DNA of 64,000 nucleotides, from NCBI GenBank assembly GCA_036172665.1, contig CM069869.1:3348001-3412000 (forward strand), given 5' to 3'. A program made the position numbers and the translations under genes. The stretch is from Prosopocoilus inquinatus (Eukaryota > Arthropoda > Insecta > Coleoptera > Lucanidae). Shown one piece after another: positions 11,151-21,498 of the stretch; within the stretch, counting starts at the first letter, position 1, and each line of letters begins with the position of its first letter. A model generated the notes under the pieces. The model was not told where the DNA came from. It made no database searches and saw nothing but the letters and a program-made list of their open reading frames with translations.

Positions 11151-14100
11151 ATCCACAGCGCGACGTAGCACAAATAATATCAGTTATTTCTGTAGCTGAT
11201 TCGAATTTTGCATAATAAATTGGTAACAATTCACGGAAGTATGTACACGTGCCTCTACCTTGTACTGGCGTAATGCCGAATAGCAATAGAGCAAGAAGCC
11301 GAAGATAAATACTCTCACGAGCACAATTTCGGCCAATCAATCTATTAACGACTTTGAAGGCCGTAGGTTTAATTTAACCTAAATCCTGTTTATAATTACA
11401 GAAAACGTGACTTCCAGACTTAATGAGAGCCCTTAAACCTGAACCTAATTGTGTGGCCAACGATCAACAAAAACAAAACGTACCACAGATGAATATTTAA
11501 AAGAATCAGGGGATTAAACTGGAACGACAGCTTGGTAGACCTCCTTAGAAAGACGTTGTAACTGACATTTTTATCACACCGACAATTTCAGTGGTTTACT
11601 GTAATATCTGACTTAAGAAAACGGTCGGTGGTTTGTTTCGCGATAAAGACGAATAATAAAGGGCAATGTCCAATCGCGAAACAAACCGCCGCACCGATCA
11701 AGTGCCTAGGTCATACATTACAGCAGACCAAATCGTTGATGTGGCAAAAGTGTTAGTTTACAACGTTTTTCTAGGGAGGTCTTTAATTATTGATTTTTCT
11801 AAATTATTTATCGCAACTAAGTGTACACTTGGAATGAACTTTACAATAAGAACAAAATACGAAAGTCAATAAAGTCATTCGAAATATACAACGGCTCCTT
11901 TGCTTATTCATAAATTGAAACATCGATTTCTAATCAATCTAAAACGCCATTGTAATTACTGCCCTTTCGTACCCATTACATATAAAACGGGTAATCAGGA
12001 AAGCATATTTATTTTCCGGCAGAGTTCACGTTCGAGGCTTGACGTGTATGAACGAACGCACATAAATTTAGCACAGCAATGCAGGTATCCCTCAAACTAT
12101 ACAATTAACCCCCTTGCCTTACCTGACAGTACGTAACGTGGAAATCTAATTTCGTCGTCGTTTTACATTCTGTGTTATTTTCTGGCGCGCGCGAGAGGTA
12201 AAAGACACCTTCAGTTATTATTCAGTTTGTTTACACACGTTCGCCGCCTGTGCGCCGTGTTTTATTTAATCTCTAAGTCCCTGCGGTTTCATTTTAAGGG
12301 TCCCCGCACAACAAAATGATAATAAATTGTTCATTTGTAAATCTTTATTAACATGTGTTTTTAAAAGCGTTCCGTAAGCGCCATAGATCTTTGTTAACGT
12401 TAAATAAAAAAAAAAACAACACTGGACACACATATTATTGGAAGAGGTCGCCGAAACCTCTTATGTAGACAAGGACAAAAAATGTGTTGGTGCTTTTCCC
12501 AACCCATAACAATTAGAGCGGAATTTGTAATCTAATCTAATAAAGCTTCTTGGCCGTCACGTCATCGTTTTAATTACACACACTTTCCTCTTTGGGTCTC
12601 TATCTAAATTAATAATTGTCCGTTTGATGATTAATTCTTTTTTCTTCTTTCAATTTGTTAATTAAAAATGTTTTTTTTTTCTTTTGTGCTTGCGTGCGTG
12701 AAAGCACAAACGTGTTAACATGAACATGTTTTAATTTTGTTCACGGCTCGCTAATAGCGAAACAATTTTTTTTTTTTGTTAATGCCGAGTGAACCCATAA
12801 ATAAAACGTTGTTCTAATATTTTTCGAATTTTCCAATAAACAATGTGTACACACTCCCTTGCGTTCCGTTTTAAATTAATTATCGAAATATCGCGGCGCG
12901 AGCACACAACAACAACAAACATGTACGTTTTAAAATAAATTTGCAATGTAGGAGTAGTCACGTGAAATACTGCGTGTGGATGGAAGGGGGGGTGGAAAAG
13001 TTTCGAATTTTTTTTTTTAAGTTGGGAAATTCGCACGTGAATTATTCGCGTTAATTTCCGGGCGGCGCGCGATTCGTTCTGGCGTTCATCAAATTAGGAG
13101 GTATTTTAAGAGGCAAAGTTTTGGAAATTCTGAAACTGTTATTTGTAATATGTGTGGAATGTTGTTCAGGCGGATTAAAAAAGTTTCCTTCCCTTTTCTG
13201 TTAAATACGACGCTATAAACTATTGCTGCTTTCATCCCACACCCCCTACCCCCTAAAACTATCTGCAGCAAAACTATACCTGAGAATATGAAAATAAAAT
13301 ACTCTAATAGTTTTTCGATACTTTAAGCATGAAGGATGTGGCGGGCGGTTTTCCCTGAAAATTAAAATACGCTGCCGTTTCCATCCGAAGTACACATATA
13401 AATTATGCAAGAAATATAAAATAAAACAGAAAATTCCGTTCGTTAAACTCTCTCTCCGGCAGAGTAAAAGACAGTTCCGATATTAGCAAATAATTTGCCT
13501 TATTTTACATATCTCTCCATTTAAGTGGAACTAAAGACAAGACTAACGAGTCCTTTTAGATTTCGAGACCGAGACAGCTAGTTATCTTCAGTTGAAGTTT
13601 CAAGTTTTCTCCGGAGTATTAATTTAGCTCAAAAAGAAATTACTTTTCCATCGGTTCCGAAATTAACATTAACATTACTAAAATTCCACCCGGAGTAGAC
13701 TAGACAGAAGCAAAAGAAACATTAACTTTCGGGCGTGATGAATTATTTCAATGAAAAAAATTACATTATACTACTTATACGCATAAGTAGCAAATATTAA
13801 GAACCAAATCGACCCATTCGTTTAAATTTCCTTCTTATACGTTTAAATTAATACAAGGAGTATTAACACGAGATGTTTAATAAATGAATTCAAAAGGAAA
13901 CGAAGTGAGACTATTTAACTATAGTTACATTTGCGCAAGTAGATTGTTGATCACAATCGCAAATAAACCCTAAAAGGATTGCATTCCAGAAAAACTTTTA
14001 ATAATAATGTCACGATCAGATTTTTTTATAAAACAATCACATTCCAGTTATGAAACCCAGAACTCGGCGAAAAGCGACGCGCGGGTGAAACTGGAACGCG

Positions 14101-14180
14101 AGCATGCAAATTTTCCGCGTACTCAGTGTTATTTCGCGACCGCCTTACGTGCGTAACATTTTTTTTTTTAAACAAACGTG
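11151..14180. other. No gene recognised
   Basis: AT-rich with poly-A and poly-T runs (12400, 12670, 12765, 13010). Plus ORFs at 11666 and 11900 and minus ORFs at 12779 and 13089 show no domain. A CGAAACCTC stretch and other isolated words were noted, but nothing could be assigned. Confidence 0.35.
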
Positions 14181-14353
14181 TATAAATAAGCCGAGCCGAA
14201 TTTGGAACTTCAATCGTTAACTAAGCCGTTAGCCTCTCGATGGTCATCGTTGTTCCTCCTGAACTGGAACTGCTGCTGTTGGCGCTGCGCATCGACATCG
14301 ACGGACCGAGCACCAGAAGATATGCGCGACATGGTGAATGCGCAGAAAATTAG
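14181..14353 (+). promoter_or_regulatory. Candidate TATA promoter with a short ORF
   Basis: TATAAATA at 14181 is followed 31 bases later by TTCAATCG, close to the arthropod initiator. Downstream, ATG at 14240 opens a 37-codon frame ending at 14353, which starts MVIVVPPELELLLLALRI and is leucine-rich like a signal peptide. A GGTGAATG near 14334 could be a splice donor, so the frame might be the start of a spliced gene. There is no homology I can name. The spacing is suggestive, but TATA-like words are frequent in AT-rich DNA. Confidence 0.25.
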
Positions 14354-16437
14354 AATATTAACAAAATATTTAAACAGTGTTACGGTTTGATTTATTTTAC
14401 TTAAAATTTACGCGGTAATGATACCTACCACTATTTTTTTGTGGTTTAAAAGATTTACTTTAACAATACAATATTAGTAACAAGAGAAATCGAAGATAGG
14501 AGATGAGGAGGAGGAATTTGTGTAAATGTGACAATTAGACTGTGCTTTAAACAAACAAAAGGGGCCCGAGCTCCAAATGAACTTACCGGTGCACGAATTT
14601 CCCAGGGAACCTTTTGACGACACGCGTTAAAGGCTTAACAAAGTCACCTGCGGCAAAAATCAGTTTTAGTTGAGACATTGATTGTTTTTAAGTTAATAAA
14701 TTTGATTTCGATTCGTTTATAGTGAAACGGGTCTAATATTTAATTTAGAATTATTGTTTAAAAATAGTTAAGTTTCAAATAAACATTTGAGGTATGTTAG
14801 GAATTCTTTAAACAATGTTTTTTTTTTAATTAATTTGTTTTTAACGTTACAAATTATTAAGACGAGCAGACTGCATTATAAACTAATCAAAAATGTGTAA
14901 TTAGATTTTAATTAATTGAAAATTTTCTAAATGCTTTTAAACAACAACATAACACTCTCAAATGTCACAGTTAGTACTAACTGAAATTTAGATTGTTTTG
15001 GCAAGTTAGGTATTCTAATTTTCCAGCTCAAAAATGCATCTAGATGCGGTCGATGCGCGCGGTTCGTGCCGGAGCGACTAAGTGGGGCGAAACTGGTGAC
15101 GAGAGAAGAGGTTTAAAAAAGAAGACAACGCCGAATCGAATGGACATATTTTAAGTAAATCCCAAAGGGGAAAGCAGCTCTAATAAGTAAAAGTATTGTT
15201 AAAGTATGAATTTGTTATAATAAATATTTAGAGTTGAAAGTGGATTTTATTGAGATAACAACATCCGGAGTTGAGACCAGGATTACATCAACAACGTCAA
15301 CATCGTCATCGCCATCCAGACTGGATAAAACAAAGTTTAATCAAGAAAACTTAACCATGGTAACAATCGGGTGGCTTGGCGCAAGCCGTCACACATTGTC
15401 ATTATTTTAAAAAATTGAAATTCTTGCCTTTAGTATTTAAACGAATTATTTAAACAAGCAATTTTAAAACGGAATCCCGAGTTTAATTGGTGCAACAGTC
15501 GCAAACATAGAGCTTTATTAGATAGCTGTACTAAAGCGAGAATCAAACTCACACAAGAGGTGCTAACCTGGATTGATGATTTGGCTTTCGTGAATTCCGA
15601 GGTGTTCAGGCGTGTAAAGTAGATAAGTCTTTTGGTCATCCGCAACAAGAGTTGGAGGGTTTCATCCCTTCAAGAGCCCAAAACCCTGAGCTTCAAAGAA
15701 CCAAAAAGACCTACCGGCCAAGCCTACTGCGCAGCAATATGTCCAATATCCTAATCCTGTCCAATGTGGTCCTATTGAACTATTTCAGTGACGAATGATC
15801 AAAATAAAAAATATAATTCCATAACCGTTGAGATCAAGAAATCGTGAAGATCCTACAAGAAAGTTAAGCTTTGAGCTTTTAAACACTTCTAATATTTTCG
15901 ACAATGATTAAACATTCCGTGAAAATATATTTTAAGTTAAACTAAAATGAGGTTAAAGATTCTTGCGATTCTATTCTCAGATGATAAACAATTTGAAGGC
16001 TGTGATTTACAAACGACATAAATTCTATATTCCATACATATTACACTGTTGTTTAGCATAATTAATTTATTAAAAATAGATTTAGAAAATATCAGGGTCT
16101 AGTGAAAATAATTTATTATTTAGCTCCGGCGCAATACAGCACTGTACGGAGTCCATGCACACCAAGGTCGCGAGATGTCGTTAGTACCGATAAAATGAAA
16201 ATGACTCTAACCTAAAGTGAATTGAAGATTAAAATGTTTTTGTACAAATTGACTTTTATTGGTGACTTTTCTCGTTTGTGAAAAAACGCCAAGTAAAACA
16301 CTCATTTACTACAAAGATTAAAAAACAATGGTTGCAAATCATTTTTGATTGCAGTGAAACCCACGAACAGCCTCTGTACAGCTGTTGTAGATCCTTAGAT
16401 ATAAAAAAATCCTGAATTTTTTATATCTTCAGTAGTT
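14354..16437. other. No gene recognised
   Basis: AT-rich. A minus ORF at 15430-15648 has no recognised domain. Nothing else was supportable. Confidence 0.35.
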
Positions 16438-16765
16438 GTCGAGACCCTCTAGTTAGAGTTTGTCAGAATCAGCCAATTTTCAGCAAAAACAGTCCCTTCA
16501 GCGTCAAATTGACAATATTACCTAACCTTGCTTACTTTTTCCAAAGTCAAATTTCGCAAATTTCAGCAAAAAAGTACCGTCAGTCTCAAATTAACAATAT
16601 TACCTAAACTTGTTTGCTTATTTTGAAAGTAAAATTCAAGAGTTGGCGCCAAACTGCTCTTCCATTCCTTCTTATGATTGGCTGAAAACATTTTTGCTGA
16701 AATATGACGGAATCAATTAAAGTTGCATTTAATTCTGCCACACTCTAAATAGAGGGTCTCTAATC
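16438..16765. repeat. Small inverted-repeat element with an internal direct repeat
   Basis: The ends are inverted: GAGACCCTCTAGTTAGAGT at about 16440 faces ACTCTAAATAGAGGGTCTC at about 16742. Inside, two direct copies of about 85 bp each begin TTTCAGCAAAAA (about 16480 and 16562) and contain CAATATTACCTAA. This is the anatomy of a non-autonomous DNA element. No coding sequence is present and the superfamily is unknown. Confidence 0.6.
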
Positions 16766-17179
16766 GAGATATAACCAGAGAGCGCACTGTTGGGGCACCC
16801 TGTATAATAGTTGGCATTTTCTCCTTGGTTTTCTGAATAACCGCGCACTAAATTCCTCTTTTCCTTTCCTCAGTTCAATTTCACCGTCGGCTTAAACCAT
16901 AAAGACATAAAAGCTCTCGCCTAGTGCAGACATTTATTTCGTCGTTTATTCGAAGTTTTAATAAAGAAACAAATTTATTTTTTGTTGTACAAATACAATA
17001 AACTTTAGTAATCTACATTGTAATTTGATTATTGGCAATTTACAAATTAATATGATGTGAGAATTTCCAAAACATTAAAATAATATACAAGTTACAAAAT
17101 TAAACGTTAATGTTTTTAAAATTCCTACCGTCTTGTAGACTTTATGTTATGTATTGAAATAATGTCAGTTCTAATGATT
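16766..17179. other. No gene recognised
   Basis: Contains GGGGCACCCTGTATA at about 16793, a type of end sequence common in insect repeats. No partner was found. The remainder is AT-rich. Confidence 0.3.
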
Positions 17180-17191
17180 TTCTGTTACATT

Positions 17192-17336
17192 GAAATCGGA
17201 TTTGACCTCCTAACCACAAAAAGTTTGTTTAAAAACGTATTTCGGCAGCTATGTTGCCATCTTCACTAGATGCCTTCTTCTTGATCACAAGAGAAGTGAC
17301 TGTGTCATGCCTATCGCCTACCTTATATACTATTTG
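17192..17336 (-). repeat. PLE terminal inverted repeat, left arm
   Basis: This arm matches the reverse complement of 20168-20315 through GACCTCCTA, AAAAAGTTTGTTTAAAAAC, GATGCCTTCTTCTTGATCAC and CTTATATAC, with a few substitutions and a small indel. Read on the minus strand it contains GAAGATGGC, a short loop and GCTGCCGAAATACG, which resembles the core of a hammerhead ribozyme. Confidence 0.85.
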
Positions 17337-17368
17337 GTTCAGTGTTGTCTGAACCAAATTAGAAATCA

Positions 17369-17533
17369 GGAATCTATGAAATATCTTTTCAAAGGTGTAC
17401 TAAAAAATATATTGGGTAAACAAAAAGAAATATACTGATACGTTTTAAAGAACACTTAGCTCATTTAAAGTGCAATAGAATTGAAAAATCCAGTGTTGCC
17501 CAACATATTTTTGGCACCAGTCATAAAATAGAT
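17369..17533 (+). pseudogene. PLE GIY-YIG endonuclease, N-terminal part
   Basis: The frame reads GIYEI at 17369 and YIG at 17408, with thirteen residues from the G of GIY to the Y of YIG, the signature of GIY-YIG endonucleases. A TAA at 17417-17419 falls where PLE endonucleases have a residue before T-K-R. The frame continues as RFKEHLAHLKCNR and SSVAQHIFGTSHKIDL, a typical PLE endonuclease block, up to the piggyBac insertion site. It would nick target DNA for retrotransposition; here it is broken by the stop and by the insertion. Confidence 0.85.
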
Positions 17534-17537
17534 TTAA

Positions 17538-17554
17538 CACGTTGATTGCCACCC
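17538..17554 (+). repeat. piggyBac left terminal inverted repeat
   Basis: CACGTTGATTGCCACCC, matching the reverse complement of 19943-19959 at 16 of 17 positions and immediately preceded by TTAA. Confidence 0.93.
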
Positions 17555-17914
17555 ACTCCGATCGGAGTTCCGCGGTTCCCGATTGCGGTGCCGTATACTT
17601 CTTAAAGAGTGATGGTTCTATAGTATTTTCATGAATCAGAAAGGAAGTGGCACTCTAATAAATCGTCGTTTTACAGTGTGGCATCCTTCATCGGGATTTT
17701 CTACAGCACTTATGTAATTTGGCTACGCATTTTTTGTTTTTGTTTGGACTAAGTTAGTTATTTAACAGCGTCGATTAACCTAAGCCATTTGGTTCTAGAA
17801 AACAATGGAAATATGTTTTTTTTATATTTTAGTTCGTAGTGGACATTCAGGGAAGGCATTTTACAATAACTTTATTTCGAATTTGAGTGTGTGTGTGTCA
17901 TAGTAAAATTTGAA

Positions 17915-19573
17915 ATGGCGGAACCGGGACCGTCTGGCATTAAAAGAAGACTTCCTAGAGAAGAAAGCACAGTAAATAAACGTAAAAAGTTGTCTACTTC
18001 TGAAGTACACGGCGAAGTACAGAAAATAATGGACTTTGGTATCGATAGTGATGACGATGTAACTTCCGAAGAGGAATCGGAATCTAGTTCAGAAAGTGAG
18101 GTTGAGATCATCGATTCAGGAAATATAGATTGGACCGATACGGGCACTTTGCAGCAACTTCCATTTACTAGACAACAACAATTATTAGTGCCAGTTCCAG
18201 TGGATGGTACACCCAGTGACTTTCTCGACCTAATTTTTGACAACAATTTTCTACAGGGTGTTGTAGAAAATACAAATAGTTATGCCGTAGAAGTTTTATG
18301 TCAGCCGGGCACAACTGGAAAGTCGAGAATCACTGCATGGAGAGATGTTACACTAGAAGAAATGAAAATTTTTTTAGGTCTATTGCTACACACAGGCACA
18401 ATTTCTTTGACACGTCTCACCGACTATTGGAAAACAGACCCTCTGTTCAATATACCTATTTTTCGAGAGTGTATGTCCAGAAATAGGTTTCTACTCATTT
18501 TAAGATGTTTACACTTTACATCAGGGGAAAGAGATCCAACCGATCGTTTGGGGAAGATACGATCTGTTGTAGACTTTTTCAATAAAAAAATGGAAGATAT
18601 TTATTACTCTGGCAGAGAAATGTCGTTAGATGAGGCAATGGTTCTTTGGCGTGGCCGTCTGCAGTTCAGACAATACATAAAAAACAAACGGCATAAATAC
18701 GGCATCAAGTTGTACATGTTGACCGAACCAAATGGTTTGATATTGAAATTTCGTATTTATGAAGGTTCTTCAGATGTCTATAGCGGAACTGGCCACACAG
18801 AGAAAATAGTTCTGCACTTATTAGAAGAGAAGTTGGGTCATGGACATGCTGTGTACCTCGATAATTTTTATAATAGCACTGACTTGGCAATCAAGCTATT
18901 GCAACAAAAAACATATTGCACTGGCACACTGAGGGTAGATCGGAGGAATAATCCAAAAGCTGTAATGACGGCAAAGTTAAAGAAAGGCGAAAATAAATCT
19001 ATGTTTTACAGTGGAGTACATGTTGGTAGATGGCGAGACAAACGTTATGTTCAGTACATTAGTACAGAGTTTGGTAATGAAATGGGGATATTTAGAAATA
19101 AGAAGGGCATAGAAATTGAGAAACCTAAAGCCATCTTAGGATATAATGCATTTATGTCTGGAGTTGACAGGCAGGACCAGATGATGGCATATTATCCCTG
19201 CGGCAGAAAAACAATACGATGGTACAAAAAAATATTTGTTCACGTACTACAAATGAGTTTGATCAACGCCTACTATCTACATCAGAAATACTCAACGAAA
19301 AGTATGAGGCTATATGACTTCCGTCTAAACATTATTCGAAATTTGCTGCCTGCACGTGCTGTACCAAACACTCCACCAGTTGCTTCAAATATCCATGTCA
19401 TCAGTAAAATAGAAAAGAAAAATGAAAAATCTAAAGAAACCAGAATTAGCAGAAAGGAATGCAGAGTTTGCAGGCAGAAGGGCAAGAGGAAGCAAACTAT
19501 TTATGAGTGTAAAGCCTGCCCTGAACGACCCGGACTCTGCCTGGAGTGTTTTGCAGACTTCCATAAAAAATGA
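17915..19573 (+). CDS. piggyBac-like transposase, intact (552 aa)
   Basis: Catalyses precise cut-and-paste transposition at TTAA sites in the nucleus. The start is the first ATG of the open frame (MAEPGPSGIKRR), in the context GAAATGG. Residues 44-64 form an acidic serine-rich stretch, as is common in this family's N-terminus. The DDE_Tnp_1_7 core follows from about residue 98. The three catalytic aspartates are visible in SLDEAM (D239), VYLDNFYNS (D316) and SGVDRQDQM (D418). The last 40 residues carry a cysteine-rich domain: CRVC, CKAC, CLEC and a late histidine (about 516-550), as in piggyBac proteins. Length is typical. There are no stops or frameshifts. A TATA-like TTATATTTTAG lies at about 17821. 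The only neighbour is the PLE it interrupts. Confidence 0.97.
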   Translation: MAEPGPSGIKRRLPREESTVNKRKKLSTSEVHGEVQKIMDFGIDSDDDVTSEEESESSSESEVEIIDSGNIDWTDTGTLQQLPFTRQQQLLVPVPVDGTPSDFLDLIFDNNFLQGVVENTNSYAVEVLCQPGTTGKSRITAWRDVTLEEMKIFLGLLLHTGTISLTRLTDYWKTDPLFNIPIFRECMSRNRFLLILRCLHFTSGERDPTDRLGKIRSVVDFFNKKMEDIYYSGREMSLDEAMVLWRGRLQFRQYIKNKRHKYGIKLYMLTEPNGLILKFRIYEGSSDVYSGTGHTEKIVLHLLEEKLGHGHAVYLDNFYNSTDLAIKLLQQKTYCTGTLRVDRRNNPKAVMTAKLKKGENKSMFYSGVHVGRWRDKRYVQYISTEFGNEMGIFRNKKGIEIEKPKAILGYNAFMSGVDRQDQMMAYYPCGRKTIRWYKKIFVHVLQMSLINAYYLHQKYSTKSMRLYDFRLNIIRNLLPARAVPNTPPVASNIHVISKIEKKNEKSKETRISRKECRVCRQKGKRKQTIYECKACPERPGLCLECFADFHKK

Positions 19574-19942
19574 ATAATGTGTGTTCTCATTTATTTGCTC
19601 ACTTATTTCTGTTATTTTATATATTTTTAATATTATTTATTTCTTTTATATTTTCTTATTAATCTTAGTAGAAAGATAAAACCTTTTTTTGTATACGCTG
19701 TTTTATTGTATCCTATTCAATGGACATATTATGCTACACGCCTATTGGAGTGTTCGGCATCCAGTGATTATTTTTATGTTTGACGCCAAACACTCCGATC
19801 GGAGTACAATAAATTATTTATTATTATTTATTAAAATTAATATAATGACATTTTTAATGCTTTAATTCTGCATCATAATTAGAGGCAAACATTTGTAAAT
19901 GCAAAAAGCGTTGTCGGCACCGGGGACAATTACCTTGGAGGC

Positions 19943-19959
19943 GGGCGGCAATCAACGTG
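19943..19959 (-). repeat. piggyBac right terminal inverted repeat
   Basis: GGGCGGCAATCAACGTG, immediately followed by TTAA (19960-19963). It has one mismatch to the left repeat. Confidence 0.93.
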
Positions 19960-20118
19960 TTAAAGAATCTTAGGTTAGTAAAAGCAACGTCAAGCAACAG
20001 GGAATTAGACGGGTTTGAAACCATTTTCATATACAATAATAAGAGAGATTTAATGAACACCGTTCATGGGTCTTTGTTAGGTTCCGTGTTGATTGACTTG
20101 GTTGACGCAATCCGGTGA
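19960..20118 (+). pseudogene. PLE GIY-YIG endonuclease, C-terminal part
   Basis: Directly after the right TTAA the PLE frame resumes in phase with the left fragment: KNLRLVKATSSNRELDGFE, then IYNNKRDLMN, ending at a TGA at 20116-20118. The REL-x-x-x-E and LMN pattern is characteristic of the end of PLE endonucleases. Because piggyBac leaves TTAA flanks, the two halves are in the same frame across the site. Confidence 0.8.
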
Positions 20119-20167
20119 GACGCTCGCTTTAGAGAGCACGCACGCTTCATTTGAGCGGAACGAATTA

Positions 20168-20315
20168 GTATATAAGGTAGCAATAGGCATGACACAGTCA
20201 CTTCTCTTGTGATCAAGAAGAAGGCATCTACTGAAGATGGCAGCAGCACAGCTGCCTAAATATGTACCTAGTTTTTAAACAAACTTTTTGTCGCTAGGAG
20301 GTTAAATCAAATTTC
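20168..20315 (+). repeat. PLE terminal inverted repeat, right arm
   Basis: Reverse complement of 17192-17336. It contains GAAGATGGCAGC, a loop and GCTGCC, forming a perfect 6-bp stem where a hammerhead stem II would lie; TAAATA follows where the left arm has GAAATA. Confidence 0.85.
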
Positions 20316-20365
20316 TTTGTACTACAAACCACAGTCTCCAATACATTTTAATATTCTGTTACATT

Positions 20366-21464
20366 ACCAGTAATTTGGTTGGATGGAAGAGCTTAACTCC
20401 GCTAAGTAAATACATTTTATTATTATTATTAAATTGATTAAGCCGAGACATCATGTGTCCTAGGTTTCTTGCTCGGAGATGGTTCATTGCCTTAATCTTC
20501 ACCAAACAGGTGGATCCACACAGAAGTTGTTGGGGACTCTTAGGTTGCGAGGCGGTGTTGTCCAACTCGGGCATGTTCTATAAATCATAATGAAACGTTG
20601 CAAACGTGTCCTAATTCTGCTATTCAGGATCAGGATCCTAAAAAGAAATTGAAAACTTGGAGAAATAAAAATCGTTATCGCAACCATAATCGAGTCACGT
20701 AAACCTTAACTGTTTACATAAAACCGAATGCATAATTGAATAACACAGCAGTTTGTATGTATATTCATACAGTTCAGAGGTTATTATGTGCAAGACTTTT
20801 GGAACGCGCAGTATTTCAAAAAACATCATGAATAAGCCGAGGAGCAGATGAGTGGTGGTTGTTTCTGAAAATTCATGGTCGAAGTGATTACAAATTGAAA
20901 GAGAGGGTAAAGTTGTTGACCTTAATCTGCCGAACTTGGGAGAGAGTATTGTTAGTTTTATGAGTAGATGTGAGGTTGGTCCATTGTATAAAAGTTTGAC
21001 GAAGGATCACCGTGTACGTACGGGTTAAAGTGTAATTTCGTGTGCGGGATTGTTTGTCGCAGGTAACGATCGAGGCAGTAGGAGCAAAAGTAGGCACCAC
21101 GGCTTTGTCCCCGTCGTACGTGAGGGTTTAAAGGGGCCTTAGCCGTAGCCGTATTGTTTACTTTCCGTGGCTTAGCGTATATAATTTATCGGCGGAAGGC
21201 GTACGTTAGTTGTTGTACCATAATTATGCAATTTGCGTGTGGGTGTTGTTGCTCCACGACGACCAATTAGATGTGAAATGTTGAGATGCAATTACCGATG
21301 GCCAATGGTTTCTTAACATGTTTTTCTGGTGTAAGTTAATGCGGACCCGCAGCGCTGCCACCTGTGCGGGGACGCTTTTGCGCGACGCTTGCGCGCGTCG
21401 TCGCGGGCGTGTGGGTCGCCGATAGTGGTTCGATCACCAGTGTACGCGCAATGCTCGAAGAGAG
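20366..21464. other. Upstream region of the TMTC gene, no gene recognised
   Basis: G+C content rises from about 21100 towards the promoter. Minus ORFs at 20359-20687 and 20888-21100 have no recognised domain. CpG-rich words (GCGCGACGCTTGCGCGCGTC at about 21379) precede the TATA box. Confidence 0.4.
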
Positions 21465-21498
21465 TATATAACGCGCGTTTCGCGATCCTCGATCAGTC
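21465..21498 (+). promoter_or_regulatory. Candidate core promoter: TATA box and initiator
   Basis: TATATA at 21465-21470 and TCAGTC at 21493-21498. The initiator matches the arthropod consensus TCAKTY exactly, and its A (21495) lies 30 bases from the TATA start, the canonical spacing. The surroundings are G+C-rich. It is about 680 bases upstream of the TMTC start codon on the same strand. Transcription from this point is inferred. Confidence 0.55.

Larger units (their letters stand above)
17534..19963 (+). mobile_element. Complete piggyBac-like DNA transposon
   Basis: TTAA target duplications lie at 17534-17537 and 19960-19963. The element proper is 17538-19959 (2422 bp) with 17-bp terminal inverted repeats and a single intact transposase gene. 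A 14-bp palindrome, ACTCCGATCGGAGT, occurs near each end (17555-17568 and 19792-19805), and a related inverted copy (GGAGTGTTCGGCATC, about 19746) faces GACGCCAAACACTCC at 19782. These may be subterminal transposase binding sites. Intact ends, TTAA copies and an intact ORF suggest recent insertion and possible mobility. Confidence 0.95.
17180..20365 (+). mobile_element. Penelope-like element with 12-bp target duplication, split by piggyBac
   Basis: TTCTGTTACATT occurs at 17180-17191 and again at 20354-20365, consistent with a target-site duplication. Inside, inverted repeats lie at 17192-17336 and 20168-20315. Between them is the C-terminal GIY-YIG endonuclease of a Penelope-like retroelement, interrupted by a complete piggyBac. 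Without piggyBac the PLE piece is about 0.75 kb, so the reverse transcriptase has been lost to 5' truncation. Such inverted terminal arrangements and truncation are known for PLEs. A non-repeated tail (20316-20353) follows the right inverted repeat. Confidence 0.8.

Noticed and set aside
10990..11340. 116-codon minus ORF with a signal-peptide-like start
   Set aside because: Part of it lies in the repeat shared with 35480-35610, where the frame is not preserved.
17872..18246. Minus ORF opposite the piggyBac transposase N-terminus
   Set aside because: A shadow of the acidic serine-rich region of the real gene.
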